53,362 nucleotides of DNA from CAZBDU01 sp964490725 (GTDB taxonomy: Bacteria; Spirochaetota; Spirochaetia; SZUA-6; DRHE01), in NCBI GenBank assembly GCA_964490725.1, contig CAZBDU010000032.1, forward strand, positions 1 to 53,362, written 5' to 3'. The translations under genes and the position numbers were made by a program. Under the pieces are notes generated by a model that was not told the DNA's origin, did not search any database, and saw only the letters and a list, made by a program, of their open reading frames with translations. Of the stretch, positions 7,737-15,706 are shown piece by piece. Each line of letters opens with the position of its first letter. Positions within the stretch are counted from its first letter, which is position 1.

Positions 7737-8966
7737 ATGGAAGGAGAGCTGCTGCACCGGATCGTAGCACTGGCAGGGCTGCTCGTTCTGTCGGCCTACT
7801 TCTCCGGCTCGGAGTCCGCCTTCTTCTCCCTGAGCAGGCTGGAGCAGGACGGGCTGAGACAGAGGGCGGCGCCCCGTCTCCGGCGCATCATCGAGCGCAT
7901 CCTCTCCTCTCCCGAAGAGGTGCTCATCACCATCCTCACGGGCAACATGCTGGTGAACGTGTTCGCCTCCTCGATGGCGGAGGCCATAGGCCGGCGGCTC
8001 TTCGGGCGGAGCTCCGAGCTTCTTTCCATCGTCTCCATGACGATCCTGCTGCTGCTGGGGGGGGAGATGATGCCCAAGAACGTGGCGGTGCGCTACGCCG
8101 TGGGGTTCGCACGGGCCAGCGCCTATCCCCTGTACGGCCTGTTCGTGGTGTTCAAGCCGCTGCGCTGGTTCCTCAACCTGTTCAACCGTCTGGTGAACGC
8201 GCTGTTTCCCCTGCGGCAGGGCGCTCGCGAGGGCAGGCCCAACATCATCCTTTCGGCCGTGAACATCGGCTTTCGCGAGGGGATCCTGAACCGTTCCGAG
8301 CTGACGCTGATGGAGTCCTTCGTGGAGTTTCGGGACCGCACCGCTGAGGAGGTGATGATTCCCCGCACGGAGGTCACGGGGGTGGAGGTCTCCACCCCCA
8401 TCGCGGAGGTGCTGCGGCTGGGTCCCTCCCTGCTGCCCGTGTACAGCCAGGACATGGACCATCTGCTGGGCTACGTGACGCCGCGGGACCTGCTGCCCTA
8501 CCGGTACGGGCTGCGCCAGGGCGAGAATCTGGCCGAAGTCCTGCGCCCGTTCGTGAGCGTGCCCTTTTCGAAGAACTGCGCCCGCCTCCTGGTGGAGATG
8601 CGCGAGTCCAACACTGAGATGGCCCTGGTGGTGGACGAGTACGGCGGCACCGCCGGGATCATCACCTTCCGGAAGCTGATGTCCGAGCTTCTGGGCTACT
8701 TCTTTCCTTCCGCCGACGGGGAGCCGCAGAGCCTGGGGCCCGAGCACTACCGGCTCCCCGGCGCCTACCGGGTGGAGGACCTCGCGGAGCTGTTCGACCT
8801 GCAGCTGGAGAGCGAGAGCCACACGGTGGCCGGGCTGGTGACCGAGCAGCTCGGCGAGATACCGGCGGAAGGCGCCCGGGTGGTGGTCGGAGGGTTGGAG
8901 CTGACGGTGCGCCGGGTGGTGCGCAACCGGATCCTGGAGGTGGAGGCGCGGAGGCAGGTCCAGTGA
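7737..8966 (+). CDS. CNNM/CorC (HlyC)-type membrane protein, copy 1
   Basis: The 409-residue protein has a DUF21 transmembrane N-terminus with the family signature AYFSGSESAFFSLSRLEQ (about 20-40) and membrane helices to about 135. A cytoplasmic CBS pair follows, including EEVMIPRTEV and VVDEYGGTAGIIT. The end is a CorC/HlyC-type domain (LPGAYRVEDLAELFDL to GLELTVRRVVRNRI). Characterised members of the CNNM/CorC group move or bind Mg2+; older annotations call them hemolysins. ATG 7737 was chosen; GTG 7734 is just upstream. It overlaps the next, homologous gene by four bases. Confidence 0.88.
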   Translation: MEGELLHRIVALAGLLVLSAYFSGSESAFFSLSRLEQDGLRQRAAPRLRRIIERILSSPEEVLITILTGNMLVNVFASSMAEAIGRRLFGRSSELLSIVSMTILLLLGGEMMPKNVAVRYAVGFARASAYPLYGLFVVFKPLRWFLNLFNRLVNALFPLRQGAREGRPNIILSAVNIGFREGILNRSELTLMESFVEFRDRTAEEVMIPRTEVTGVEVSTPIAEVLRLGPSLLPVYSQDMDHLLGYVTPRDLLPYRYGLRQGENLAEVLRPFVSVPFSKNCARLLVEMRESNTEMALVVDEYGGTAGIITFRKLMSELLGYFFPSADGEPQSLGPEHYRLPGAYRVEDLAELFDLQLESESHTVAGLVTEQLGEIPAEGARVVVGGLELTVRRVVRNRILEVEARRQVQ

Positions 8967-10213
8967 TCGGGGTCGTCATGGCCGCCTGCGTCCTGGCGGC
9001 CGCCTTCTTTGCTGGTATGGAGACGGGGCTCCTGTCCGCGGACCAGCTGGGGCTGTACCTGAAGAAGCAGCGCGGCGTGGGGTATGCCCGGGCGGCGGAT
9101 TTTCTGCTGCTCAAGCCGGAGCGCCTCCTGGCCACCACACTGATCGGCACCAATATCGCCATCGTCACCGCGGCCATCATGTTCACGGCGACCCTGCGAG
9201 AGGCCGGGCTGTGGTCCTCCTCCTGGCTCGGGGGGCTGCTGCTGAGCTTCGTGCTCCTGATCTTCACGGAGGTGGTGCCGAAGTCCTTTCTCCGCCGCCA
9301 CGCGGACACCGTTGCCGTGAGGATGGCTCCGATCCTGCTCGCCTTCTACTTCGTGCTCCTGCCGCTGGCGTTCGTGCTCAACACCATCGTGAAGGCGCTG
9401 ATCCTGGTGGGGGGCCGGGCGCAGAGCCGCAGCCGGGTGCCGCAGTCTCGCGACGACCTGCGGCTGCTGGTGCGGTTGGGTACCCGGGAGAGCGGCCTGG
9501 GCCGCGAGGAAAGGCGAGTGGTGGAGGACATCTTCGATTTCCGCGACACCCTGGCGCGGGAGGTGATGATCCAGATCCACGAGCACCCGGTGTGCCCGGT
9601 TGACGCCTCCCCCCTGGAGGCGGTCAGGCTGGCCTACGAAGGAGGGGCCCGCTTTCTGCCGGTGTTTCGCGAGCGGGCGGACAACGTGGTGGGCTACATC
9701 GACGTGGAGCGCCTGCTGCTTGAGAAACCGGAGGGGCGGACCGTTGAGTCCGTGGTCCAGCAACCGGTGTTCTACCCCGACGTGAAGAGGATCCCGGATC
9801 TACTGCTGGCCATGAACAGGCGGAAGCTGGATGTGGTCTTTCTCTCCGACGAGTACGGCGCGGTGTCGGGGCTGATCACCCCTGCGGAGATCGCAGCCGA
9901 GATCGTGGGATTCATCCCCGGCGAGCAGCTGCCCGTGGAGCGGGAGATCGAGGCTCTGGGGCCCGGACACTTCCTGGTGGCGGGGACCGCGGACATTGAG
10001 GACGTGGCCCACGAGACGGGGATCCATCTGAAGAAGCGGCACTACGACACGGTGGGAGGGTTCCTTCTGGAGCAGCTCGGCGAGATTCCCCAGGTGGGAG
10101 CCACCCTGGAGCAGGGAGGACTGGTGTACAAGGTGGTGGACCGCGACGAGAGGCACATCACCAGGATCGAGATCTTGCGCAAAGGCTATGATACGGCTAA
10201 GAAGAAAGATTGA
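8963..10213 (+). CDS. CNNM/CorC (HlyC)-type membrane protein, copy 2
   Basis: A 416-residue paralogue of the preceding protein with the same domain order. The DUF21 membrane part starts AAFFAGMETGLLSADQL, the CBS pair includes AREVMIQIHEHPV and FLSDEYGAVSGLIT, and the CorC/HlyC end has HYDTVGGFLLEQLGEIP. It starts at GTG 8963 in a GTGA overlap. Neighbouring divergent paralogues may form a heteromer, as paired CNNM/CorC genes often sit side by side; that is inference. Its last 26 bases overlap exbD in another frame. Confidence 0.87.
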   Translation: MIGVVMAACVLAAAFFAGMETGLLSADQLGLYLKKQRGVGYARAADFLLLKPERLLATTLIGTNIAIVTAAIMFTATLREAGLWSSSWLGGLLLSFVLLIFTEVVPKSFLRRHADTVAVRMAPILLAFYFVLLPLAFVLNTIVKALILVGGRAQSRSRVPQSRDDLRLLVRLGTRESGLGREERRVVEDIFDFRDTLAREVMIQIHEHPVCPVDASPLEAVRLAYEGGARFLPVFRERADNVVGYIDVERLLLEKPEGRTVESVVQQPVFYPDVKRIPDLLLAMNRRKLDVVFLSDEYGAVSGLITPAEIAAEIVGFIPGEQLPVEREIEALGPGHFLVAGTADIEDVAHETGIHLKKRHYDTVGGFLLEQLGEIPQVGATLEQGGLVYKVVDRDERHITRIEILRKGYDTAKKKD

Positions 10214-10601
10214 CTCCGACGAGGGGCTGCTGCTCACGCCGCTGATCGACATGATCTTCCTGGTGGTGATCTTCTTCATGCTGAACACCACCCTGTCCAT
10301 CAACCCGGCGGTGCAGGTGCAGCTGCCCGACGCCTACACGGCGCAGGCCGTGCTGGACAAGCAGGTGGTTGTAACCATTGACAGGGGCGGGGAGATTTAC
10401 ATTGGTCGGAAGGCGGTGGAAAGGGATCGCTTCGCCGCGGAGCTGAAGAAGGAGATGGTGAGGCTGGGGACCATGGCCATGATCCTTCAGGCGGACCAGG
10501 AGCTGCCCTACCGCCGCCTGGTGGAGGTGATCGATCTTGCCCGCCTGAGCGGCGTCGAGGAGCTGTCCCTGGTGACGGAGACCAAGAGCCTGCCGGAATG
10601 A
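10188..10601 (+). CDS. exbD: ExbD/TolR-family protein
   Basis: The 137-residue protein has the ExbD plan: a short basic cytoplasmic N-terminus, one membrane helix (about 16-37) and a periplasmic domain. The essential proton-carrying aspartate is present as Asp21 in TPLIDMIFL. The ATG at 10188 lies inside the end of the second CorC gene, a 26-base overlap, and the stop overlaps the tonB-like start in ATGA. With ExbB (7099) and TonB (10598) it completes an energy-transduction set. Confidence 0.92.
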   Translation: MIRLRRKIDSDEGLLLTPLIDMIFLVVIFFMLNTTLSINPAVQVQLPDAYTAQAVLDKQVVVTIDRGGEIYIGRKAVERDRFAAELKKEMVRLGTMAMILQADQELPYRRLVEVIDLARLSGVEELSLVTETKSLPE

Positions 10602-11353
10602 GCAGAGCGGCTCTACCCTACCTGGGAGTATCGCTGGCTGTGCACGTGGCAGTGGCTCTGACTCTGCTCCTGCTCCAGGCGCCGCGCGCCGAGACGCCCC
10701 GGAAACGCATCGTGACGCTGCGCTTCTCGCCTCCACCGGCCGAGCTGCCTCGGAGCGCGCCCCGGGAGGAGGCGCCCCGGGGGCCGGCGCAGCCGCTGGA
10801 CGAGGCGGCGGTGGCCTCCGGGCCGGCCAGGCTTTCCGCGCCCGCCCCCTCTTCCGTGCAGCTCCCGCCGGCAGCCCCGGCGGCGGCTGCAGGTGAAGGA
10901 AGGCTTTCCGGGCTGCCTCCCGCCAGGGCGGCGCCTCTGCCGCCGCCGGCTCCGGTTCCGCCCGCGCCGGAGGTGGCGGCGCCCTCGCCCGGCGATGTCC
11001 TGGCGCAGCTGCCAGCGGCGGACCAGGCGGCCGGGGAGGCAGGGGCGGCGCGTGGATTTAGCGGGACCCCTGCGCTAGAATGGGGAGATAGAGAACGCAG
11101 GCTGCTGCGGGCTGCGCCGCCGCGCTTCCCCGAGGTGCTGTCCCGGAAGGGGCAAGAGGTGGACGTGGAGGCGGAGCTGACCGTGGCGGCCAGCGGAGTG
11201 GTATCACAGGTGAGCATAGTAAGAAGTTCCGGATATGTCGAGGTGGATCGGGCGGTGGAGCAGGCCCTGCGGGGCTACCTGTTCGAGCGATCCAGGGGTG
11301 GAGAGGACCATGCCAGGATTCGCTTCCATTTCCGGTTGGAGCACAGTGAGTGA
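10598..11353 (+). CDS. tonB: TonB-family energy transducer
   Basis: The 251-residue protein has an N-terminal signal-anchor (about 5-27, LGVSLAVHVAVALTLLLLQ; the His in the anchor recalls TonB). A Pro/Ala-rich spacer covers about 45-140. The C-terminal TonB domain is about 165-250, with VDVEAELTVAASGVVSQVSI, SSGYVEVDRAVEQAL and IRFHFRLE. It would carry ExbBD-derived energy to an outer-membrane partner. No TonB-dependent receptor lies in the window. The stop overlaps the tamB start (GTGA), placing it directly before the outer-membrane assembly genes. Confidence 0.85.
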   Translation: MSRAALPYLGVSLAVHVAVALTLLLLQAPRAETPRKRIVTLRFSPPPAELPRSAPREEAPRGPAQPLDEAAVASGPARLSAPAPSSVQLPPAAPAAAAGEGRLSGLPPARAAPLPPPAPVPPAPEVAAPSPGDVLAQLPAADQAAGEAGAARGFSGTPALEWGDRERRLLRAAPPRFPEVLSRKGQEVDVEAELTVAASGVVSQVSIVRSSGYVEVDRAVEQALRGYLFERSRGGEDHARIRFHFRLEHSE

Positions 11354-14300
11354 AGCGGCGTGGACGCACTGCCAGGGTGCTGTTCCTGGAAGGGGCAATA
11401 CTCTCGGTCCTGGCGGTGGCGGGATTGCTGTTCGGGCTGGCCGTGGACCGGCGGCTGGGCGAACGGATGGACCGGCTGAAGGCTCAGGCGCTGGCCGCGC
11501 TGGAGACGCAGCTCGGAAGACGTATCTCCTATGAGAGCCTTTCGCCCTCGGTGTTCGGCTTCCTGGCCGTCCGCGACCTGACCGTCTACAGCGAGGATGC
11601 GCCGGAAGAGCCATTGGTGCGCATCCACAGGTTGAAGATTCATTACGACATCCTGAGGCTGCTGTCCAGCCGCGACCCGTTGCACGCGGTCTCGGAGATC
11701 AACATCGGCAACTCCTCCTTCTCCGTGGACGCCCAGCGCGACCGGGAGCTGCTGGCGCTCGTGGATTCCTTGATGCGCGGCGGCGGCGGCCCGGCGCCCC
11801 AGCGCCTCTTTTCCGGCCTGCGCCTGTCCGGCAGCAACATTTCCGTGACCTACGTGCAGAACGGCCGGACCTTCGACCTCTCCAAGCTTTTCTTTGCGGT
11901 GGCGAGCGACGGCTCCTTCTACCAGGCCAGCCTGCGCTGCAACCTGGGGATTCGCGACTCCGGGGGCGGTCTGCTGGAGACGGTGAGCTCGCGGCTGAAG
12001 GCGAACGGGCGGATCGGACATGAGCTCGACTGGTCGGACCTCTCCGTGCGCATACAGTCGCTGGCAACGCGGGACATCGCCCTGGAGCGGCAGACCTTCC
12101 AGGTGGCCTACGACGGGCGTAAGCTGGAGGTGCGCAAGATCCAGGACCGCTCGCCCCTGCATCTGGAGCTGAAGCTGGACCTGGAGCAGCAACAGCTCCG
12201 GGCCGTGTTCCGCAGTGAGAACTTCCGGCCCTCTGACATGGTCCGGCTGACCGGAGCCCTGAAGCGTTTCGATCCCTACCTTCGCAACGAGGTGACGGCC
12301 TCCGGGGAGGTGGACTACGACTTCCGCCAGGCCGCGCTGAGCTATGAGCTGGACCTGCGGGCGGTGGTGACCGGGGGCGCCCTCCCCGGGCGCTTCGAGC
12401 TGCTGGGCCGCCTGCAGGGAAACGAGAAGATCGTGTACTGCCAGCCTCTACGCCTGCGCTCGGATCTGGGGGGACTGGAGTTCTACGGCAACGTTCTGTT
12501 CGCCGACTTCTTCCCCTCGGGGCTGCTGCACCTGCAGGACGCCCGCTACTTCTCGGAGCAGAGCGTGAATGCGGCGCTGCAGCTCAGGCGAGGCACGGGA
12601 AGCCTGACGGTGGAAGGGCAGAAGGTAAGCGTGGGGTCCACGCAGTTCGGCCCCCTGAGGCTCGATCTGAAGCGCCGGGACCGGCGGCTGGAGTTCACCC
12701 TGGCCACCACGCTGGCCTCCGCAGAGGCGGGCAACTCCCTGGAGGCCTCGGGAAGCGTGAGCCTGCCGCCACGGCCCCGGCTGCAGGTTCGGGCCACCCT
12801 GGTGCGGATCGGGCTGGGGAGCGTCTACGATCTGCTCCAGTCTCCCAAGCGGCAGAGCGCCGAGGCGCGGCGCATGCTCGGCGGGCTGTCGGTGAGCACC
12901 ACGCTGGAGGTGGACACCGACTTCAGCGCCTATCGCGTGGGTTCGGACCGTGTGGAGGTCCGGTCGGTGAGGAACCCGGCGAATCGCATCACCCTGCGCC
13001 TGGCCGGCGATCGGCAGTCGCTTGCGCTGAGCCAGGTGGACGCAGCCTGGCGGGGCTACCACCTGACCGGACAGGCGGAGGTTGCCGACCTGCGCGCGGA
13101 GCGGGGGGCCACCACCTTCAAAAGCAGCTTCGTGCTGGAGGACATTCCTTACCGCATCGAAGGCAGGTACCTTCCCGGCAGGGAGATCCACGTGACCGGC
13201 TCCCACGAGCTGTCCGTGAGCTATCTGTTTTCCGGGTGGGGCAGTCCGGCTCTGCAGCCGGATGGGACCATGCCGCCGCAGGGAAGCCCCTTCCGCATCT
13301 ACAGCCGTGACCTGCCGATTCCCCTCAAGGAGGGCACGCTCCTGGCCAGCCTGAACGTGGAAGGAATCGTGACGCGCAGCGGAGAGATCCTGGCGCTCTC
13401 ACCGGAGTCGCGCCTGCGCAACATCCCCATGATGGCGGTGCGGGAAAACGAGCTTGCGGCGGGCTTCAGCGTCAGCGACGGGAGAATCTCTCTGAACACG
13501 CTCACCTACCGGGACCGGATTTCCCGCCTGAGCGGCTCGGGCGAGGCGGTGATCAGCGGGCTCGCTCCGCTCACGGCCTCGCTTTCTCTGGCACTGGCTC
13601 AGGTGGAGGGCGGCGAGCGCTATTCGCTGACGGGCTCCCTGGAGGGCGAGGGGCTGACCGCCGGGCTGGAGTTCCAGAACGTTCCCTTGACCAGGTTCGG
13701 GGAGAACGTGCTGGCAGGGAGCCTGTCCGGTGACATGGAGGTGAGCGGCTCTCTTCCCGAGCCTGAGTTGCAGGCCGCCTTGAGCCTGAACGACGGCAGG
13801 CTGAACGTGGACCCCGTGGAGCTGGACCTCCAGGTGGGCTACGCCTCGCGGGAGCTCACCCTTTCGGGGTTGCGGCTGGGGTTCCTGAACCACCTGGTGA
13901 GCGAGGGCGGTGGAAAGCTCGACCTGGACAGCGGGGATTTTGCCTTCAACTCGCGCTACCGCGGCGTGTATTTCGACAAGCCCGTGGAGGGAGCGGTTCA
14001 CCTGGAGGGGAGGATGGACCCGCCGCACAGCTTCAAGGCGCTGCGGGGCGTGCTGAAGCGCAAGGTGGAAGGAACGATCCGGCTTCAGGATCTGCAGGTG
14101 GAGGGAAAGAGCGTGGATGACTGGCTGATCGGGTTCGACGCGTCCGGCGGCGTGCTGTCCCTGGAGGGCGGACCGGGGGAGGCCATCCGAGGGCGGGTCG
14201 CCGAGAGCGGGGATTTCTCGCTGGAGCTGCTCGACCCGCTGCCCGTCCAGGGGACGGCCTCGGGGAGAGTCCAGGCCGCGAGAGTCCAGGCCTCCTTCGA

Positions 14301-15693
14301 CATCAGCGCGCTGGACATGCGGGTGATCAATACGGTCACCGTCGGAACCGACGTGTTCACCTTCACCAGCGGGAGCGCGGCTGGAAGGCTGCGGGTGGAG
14401 GGGCAGATCAACGACCCGGACTTCTACGGCAGCCTCCGGGTGAGCGGCGCCGCCATGAGCTTTGCCCTGTCCCCTGACCCGATCGCACCGATCCAGGGAA
14501 GCCTGGTGTTCAACGAGAAAAGCTTCACCATGGAGCCCACCTCCAGCTTCGCCGGCCGGGATCGGGTGACCGCGTCGGGAGAGTTCGCCATCGACCACTG
14601 GGTACCCGTCGGGGTGGAGCTGCACTTCCAGGTGGACAGCAGCCCCGGGGTGCGCATACGCTACAATTTCGGCACGGTGTTCGTGGACGGGCGGGCTTCC
14701 GGGACCGTGCACGTGCTGGGCGACGCAACCATGACCCGCGTTGACGGGGACGTGGTGCTGCTGTCCGGCCGCATCGCCATGGAGAAAGGGGAGAAGCCGC
14801 CGGAGAACCCGTACGCTCCGCCCCTGTCGGTGAAGATGACCGTGCACACCGGGACGCGGGTGGAGTTCTACTGGCCGTCGATCAGCTTTCCCATCGTCCA
14901 CTCCTACGCGAGCCAGGGAGAAAAGGTGCAGCTTGCCTACGATGGCGATCTGGACACCTTCAGCATGAACGGCAGCGTGGGGGTGCGGGGCGGGGAGATC
15001 TTCTATTTCGACCGCAGCTTCTACATCAAGCAGGGCAGCATCACCTTCTCGGAAACCGTGGGCCAGCTGGACCCGCGGATCCAGGCCCTGGCGGAGCTGC
15101 GGGAGCGCGATCAGAACAACGAGGAGATACGCATCTACCTGGAGGCGGACAACCGGCTGAGCCAGTTCCAGCCGCGCTTCTACTCCGAGCCCTCGCGCTC
15201 GGATGTGGAGATCCTCAACCTGATCGGCGGCAATATCTTCGGGCGATTCGAGGAGAGCGGCTTCGGTCTGTCCGCGGTCATGCTGACCAGCGACCTGGTG
15301 GGTCAGTTCGGGATCCTCACTCCCTTCGAGCGGGCGGTGCGCGACATCCTGGGGCTGGATATGTTCAGCGTGCGGACGCAGTTCGTGCAGAACGTGCTGC
15401 TGGGCAAGCTTCTGGGCGAAGGGGGAACGTTGAATCCTCTTGACAACACCACCCTCTCTCTTGGAAAGTATCTGGGTACCGACCTGTTCCTGGAGGCGCA
15501 GCTTCGCTTCCAGGCGGTGGATGCGATGTCGCCGGACTATGTCACGAGCCAGCAGATACAAACAGAGGGAGAAATCAACCTCGAATGGCTCACTCCTTTC
15601 TTCCAGCTGGAATGGAGCTTCATTCCGCGGCATCCCGAGAGCCTCTTTCTGACGGACAACAGCATCAGGCTCAGCTGGAAGTTTTCCTACTGA
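11350..15693 (+). CDS. tamB: Translocation and assembly module protein TamB
   Basis: The 1447-residue protein has an N-terminal membrane anchor (about 10-31). A very long repetitive beta-rich body follows (AsmA-like, forming a periplasm-spanning groove), then the conserved C-terminal DUF490 domain (about 1080-1447). Diagnostic segments there include LSGRIAMEKGEKPPENPYAP, VGVRGGEIFYFDRSFYIKQG and SRSDVEILNLIGGNIFG. TamB proteins link inner and outer membranes in outer-membrane protein insertion or phospholipid transport. No TamA is seen, and BamA follows after 13 bases, so TamB probably works with BamA here. The start is GTG, coupled to tonB. Confidence 0.93.
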   Translation: MKRRGRTARVLFLEGAILSVLAVAGLLFGLAVDRRLGERMDRLKAQALAALETQLGRRISYESLSPSVFGFLAVRDLTVYSEDAPEEPLVRIHRLKIHYDILRLLSSRDPLHAVSEINIGNSSFSVDAQRDRELLALVDSLMRGGGGPAPQRLFSGLRLSGSNISVTYVQNGRTFDLSKLFFAVASDGSFYQASLRCNLGIRDSGGGLLETVSSRLKANGRIGHELDWSDLSVRIQSLATRDIALERQTFQVAYDGRKLEVRKIQDRSPLHLELKLDLEQQQLRAVFRSENFRPSDMVRLTGALKRFDPYLRNEVTASGEVDYDFRQAALSYELDLRAVVTGGALPGRFELLGRLQGNEKIVYCQPLRLRSDLGGLEFYGNVLFADFFPSGLLHLQDARYFSEQSVNAALQLRRGTGSLTVEGQKVSVGSTQFGPLRLDLKRRDRRLEFTLATTLASAEAGNSLEASGSVSLPPRPRLQVRATLVRIGLGSVYDLLQSPKRQSAEARRMLGGLSVSTTLEVDTDFSAYRVGSDRVEVRSVRNPANRITLRLAGDRQSLALSQVDAAWRGYHLTGQAEVADLRAERGATTFKSSFVLEDIPYRIEGRYLPGREIHVTGSHELSVSYLFSGWGSPALQPDGTMPPQGSPFRIYSRDLPIPLKEGTLLASLNVEGIVTRSGEILALSPESRLRNIPMMAVRENELAAGFSVSDGRISLNTLTYRDRISRLSGSGEAVISGLAPLTASLSLALAQVEGGERYSLTGSLEGEGLTAGLEFQNVPLTRFGENVLAGSLSGDMEVSGSLPEPELQAALSLNDGRLNVDPVELDLQVGYASRELTLSGLRLGFLNHLVSEGGGKLDLDSGDFAFNSRYRGVYFDKPVEGAVHLEGRMDPPHSFKALRGVLKRKVEGTIRLQDLQVEGKSVDDWLIGFDASGGVLSLEGGPGEAIRGRVAESGDFSLELLDPLPVQGTASGRVQAARVQASFDISALDMRVINTVTVGTDVFTFTSGSAAGRLRVEGQINDPDFYGSLRVSGAAMSFALSPDPIAPIQGSLVFNEKSFTMEPTSSFAGRDRVTASGEFAIDHWVPVGVELHFQVDSSPGVRIRYNFGTVFVDGRASGTVHVLGDATMTRVDGDVVLLSGRIAMEKGEKPPENPYAPPLSVKMTVHTGTRVEFYWPSISFPIVHSYASQGEKVQLAYDGDLDTFSMNGSVGVRGGEIFYFDRSFYIKQGSITFSETVGQLDPRIQALAELRERDQNNEEIRIYLEADNRLSQFQPRFYSEPSRSDVEILNLIGGNIFGRFEESGFGLSAVMLTSDLVGQFGILTPFERAVRDILGLDMFSVRTQFVQNVLLGKLLGEGGTLNPLDNTTLSLGKYLGTDLFLEAQLRFQAVDAMSPDYVTSQQIQTEGEINLEWLTPFFQLEWSFIPRHPESLFLTDNSIRLSWKFSY

Positions 15694-15706
15694 GACGGGA
15701 GTCACT

